A program made the position numbers and the translations under genes. Under the pieces are notes generated by a model. The model made no database searches. It saw only the letters and a list, made by a program, of their open reading frames with translations, and was not told the DNA's origin. A stretch of DNA of 23,104 bases. It comes from Frankiales bacterium. GTDB lineage: Bacteria > Actinomycetota > Actinomycetes > Mycobacteriales > SCTD01. This document shows positions 21,865-23,104 of the stretch, in pieces; position 1 is the stretch's first letter, and every line of letters starts with the position of its first letter. The stretch is from NCBI GenBank assembly GCA_025464795.1, contig JAODNB010000017.1, positions 1 to 23,104 on the forward strand, written 5' to 3'.

Positions 21865-22710
21865 GTGCCCCTTCTCCTCGCCGGTGTCCCGATCGGTCAG
21901 CCTGGCGATGCCAGCCCGCGGCTGCGCGAGGCGCTCGCAACGGCGGACGTGATCGCCGCGGAGGACACCCGCCGGCTCACGCGGCTGTGCCGTGACCTCG
22001 ACGTCAGCTACACCGGACAGCTCGTCAGCTACTTCGAGGGCAACGAGTCCGATCGTGAGGGGATGCTCCTGGCAGCCCTGCGGGCAGGTCAGACGGTGCT
22101 GCTGGTCACCGACGCAGGGATGCCGTCGGTCTCCGACCCGGGGTTCCGGCTCGTCGCGGCCGCCGCCCTCGAGGGGCTGCCGGTCTCTTGCCTCCCGGGC
22201 CCGTCGGCCGTCACGACAGCGCTCGCCGTCAGCGGGCTCCCGTCCGATCGGTTCTGCTTCGAGGGCTTCCTGCCCCGCAAGTCGGGCGAACGCAGGGCCA
22301 AGCTCGCGGACCTGGCAGCGGAGCGCCGAACCGCCGTGCTGTTCGAAGCACCGCACCGCTTGGCTGAGTGCCTGGTCGACATGGCCGACGTCCTCGGCCC
22401 GGGACGCCGCGCGGTCGTGTGCCGTGAGCTGACGAAGACCCATGAGGAAGTACGACGAGGAAGCCTGCAGGAGCTGGCCTCGTACTTCTCCGGCGAGGTG
22501 CGAGGCGAGATCACGATCGTCGTGGAGGGGGCGCCTGCCCCGGCCGTGGAGGCCACCCCCGCCGAGCTGGCGCGTCTCGTGGCAGTCCGCGAAGGGACGG
22601 GGGAGCCCCGCAAGGAGGCGATCGCCGGGGTGGCCCGCGAGCTCGGGGTCGCGAAGCGCGACGTGTACGCCGCCGTTCTTGCCGCGAAAGCCGTTTCACC
22701 GCCTCACTAG
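21865..22710 (+). CDS. rsmI: 16S rRNA (cytidine(1402)-2'-O)-methyltransferase
   Basis: This 281-residue SAM-dependent tetrapyrrole-methylase-fold enzyme 2'-O-methylates C1402 in the 16S rRNA decoding centre. The N-terminal GVPIGQPGDASPRL is a variant of the usual TPIGNLxD loop. ADVIAAEDTRRLTRL, VTDAGMPSVSDPGFRLV (SAM loop) and LPGPSAVTTALAVSGLPSDRFCFEGFLPRK follow in order. The end EPRKEAIAGVARELGVAKRDVYAAVL is the C-terminal helical domain. The GTG at 21865 was chosen because family similarity starts there; the longer open frame overlaps pmt. It lies 28 bp from the divergent pmt start, and metG follows 9 bp after the stop. Confidence 0.94.
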   Translation: MPLLLAGVPIGQPGDASPRLREALATADVIAAEDTRRLTRLCRDLDVSYTGQLVSYFEGNESDREGMLLAALRAGQTVLLVTDAGMPSVSDPGFRLVAAAALEGLPVSCLPGPSAVTTALAVSGLPSDRFCFEGFLPRKSGERRAKLADLAAERRTAVLFEAPHRLAECLVDMADVLGPGRRAVVCRELTKTHEEVRRGSLQELASYFSGEVRGEITIVVEGAPAPAVEATPAELARLVAVREGTGEPRKEAIAGVARELGVAKRDVYAAVLAAKAVSPPH

Positions 22711-22713
22711 GCT
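22708..22713 (+). promoter_or_regulatory. candidate -10 element for metG (leaderless)
   Basis: TAGGCT ends 6 nt before the metG ATG. Its first three bases are the rsmI stop codon, so promoter and stop overlap. No ribosome site precedes the ATG. Confidence 0.5.
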
Positions 22714-22719
22714 GCCGGC

Positions 22720-23104
22720 ATGACCCGCAGCATCCTGACCGCGGTCGCCTGGCCCTACGCCAACGGCCCTCGCCACATCGGCCACGTGGCCGGCTTCGGC
22801 GTGCCCTCGGACATCTTCAGCCGCTACCAGCGGATGGCGGGCAACAAGGTGCTCATGGTCAGCGGCACCGACGAGCACGGCACCCCGATCCAGGTGCAGG
22901 CCGACCGCGAGGGCGTCACGGCCCGCGAGCTCGCCGACCGCTACAACAGGATCATCGTCGAGGACCTCCACGGGCTGGGCCTCAGCTACGACCTGTTCAC
23001 CCGCACCACGACGGTCAACCACTACACGGTCGTGCAGGAGCTGTTCACGGCGCTGCACCAGAACGGGTACGTCGTCGAGCGGTCCCAGCTGTCGGCGATC
23101 GACC
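22720..23104 (+). CDS. metG: methionine–tRNA ligase, partial (N-terminal 128 codons)
   Basis: The N-terminus of class I methionyl-tRNA synthetase, which charges tRNA-Met. TAVAWPYANGPRHIGHVAGF holds the HIGH motif (residues 19–22). VSGTDEHGTPI (48–58) is the MetRS-specific active-site segment, and YDLFTRTTT with QELFTALHQNGYV leads into the connective peptide. The KMSKS motif and anticodon domain are beyond the window edge. The start is fixed by family alignment and by a TAGGCT -10-like box 6 nt upstream. It shares direction with rsmI, 9 bp away, but may have its own leaderless transcript. Confidence 0.96.
   Translation, partial: MTRSILTAVAWPYANGPRHIGHVAGFGVPSDIFSRYQRMAGNKVLMVSGTDEHGTPIQVQADREGVTARELADRYNRIIVEDLHGLGLSYDLFTRTTTVNHYTVVQELFTALHQNGYVVERSQLSAID

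Noticed and set aside
20154..21995. 613-codon plus-strand open frame over pmt
   Set aside because: Shadow of the well-supported Pmt gene; composition is R/E/Q/H-rich with no motif.

Overview
The window is chromosomal DNA of a high-GC actinobacterium. The evidence is strong G/C bias at third codon positions, frequent GTG and TTG starts, a Pmt-type protein O-mannosyltransferase, an MT0933-type antitoxin-like protein, and a galU–moeA-like–rimJ–SepX/GlpR cluster. From memory, the set mscL, FmdB-type zinc ribbon, 5-formyl-THF cyclo-ligase, galU, moeA1, rimJ, membrane protein, pmt, rsmI and metG occurs in the same broad order in the Mycobacterium tuberculosis Rv0985c–Rv1007c region. The backbone is therefore old and vertically inherited, with lineage-specific insertions. 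I see no insertion sequence, prophage, CRISPR array or rRNA. No gene-free stretch exceeds about 135 bp.

Left part (1–7.7 kb, mostly minus strand). A run of minus-strand genes reads a Gfo/Idh/MocA oxidoreductase (apparently frameshifted near its C-terminus), RNase HI, a photolyase and an alpha/beta hydrolase cut by the window edge. To its right lie tRNA-Arg(CCT), an MT0933-like small protein with a divergent small ORF, and MscL with a C-terminal zinc-ribbon motif. Next is a tightly overlapped operon: MTA/purine phosphorylase, SAF-domain (CpaB-like) protein, FAD-binding oxidase. Then comes a zinc-ribbon protein resembling the redox-regulated chaperone Ruc (Rv0991c), with a clear CIRCE (HrcA) operator in front of it.

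Middle part (7.7–12.7 kb, accessory-looking). A large secreted protein has a GH99-like domain, an FN3 domain and three degenerate beta-rich repeats. It is divergent from a two-gene VOC–DUF2855 unit that shares its upstream region and a small palindrome. A beta-carbonic anhydrase and 5-formyl-THF cyclo-ligase follow on the minus strand.

Right part (12.7–23.1 kb). A membrane HAMP–GAF–GGDEF diguanylate cyclase precedes galU, a MoeA-like protein that lacks key MoeA catalytic motifs (Glp, a gephyrin-like divisome protein), a RimJ-type acetyltransferase and the divisome membrane protein SepX/GlpR. tRNA-Ala(CGC), a one-pass Ser/Thr kinase, two small conserved-looking proteins, the Pmt mannosyltransferase, rsmI and the 5' end of metG complete the window.

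Two genome-style signals recur. Several genes without a Shine-Dalgarno sequence carry a TAnnnT hexamer 6–7 nt before the start codon, which suggests leaderless transcripts (mtnP, galU, metG, pmt, photolyase, glpR). Four junctions use a GTGA stop/start overlap, which suggests translational coupling.
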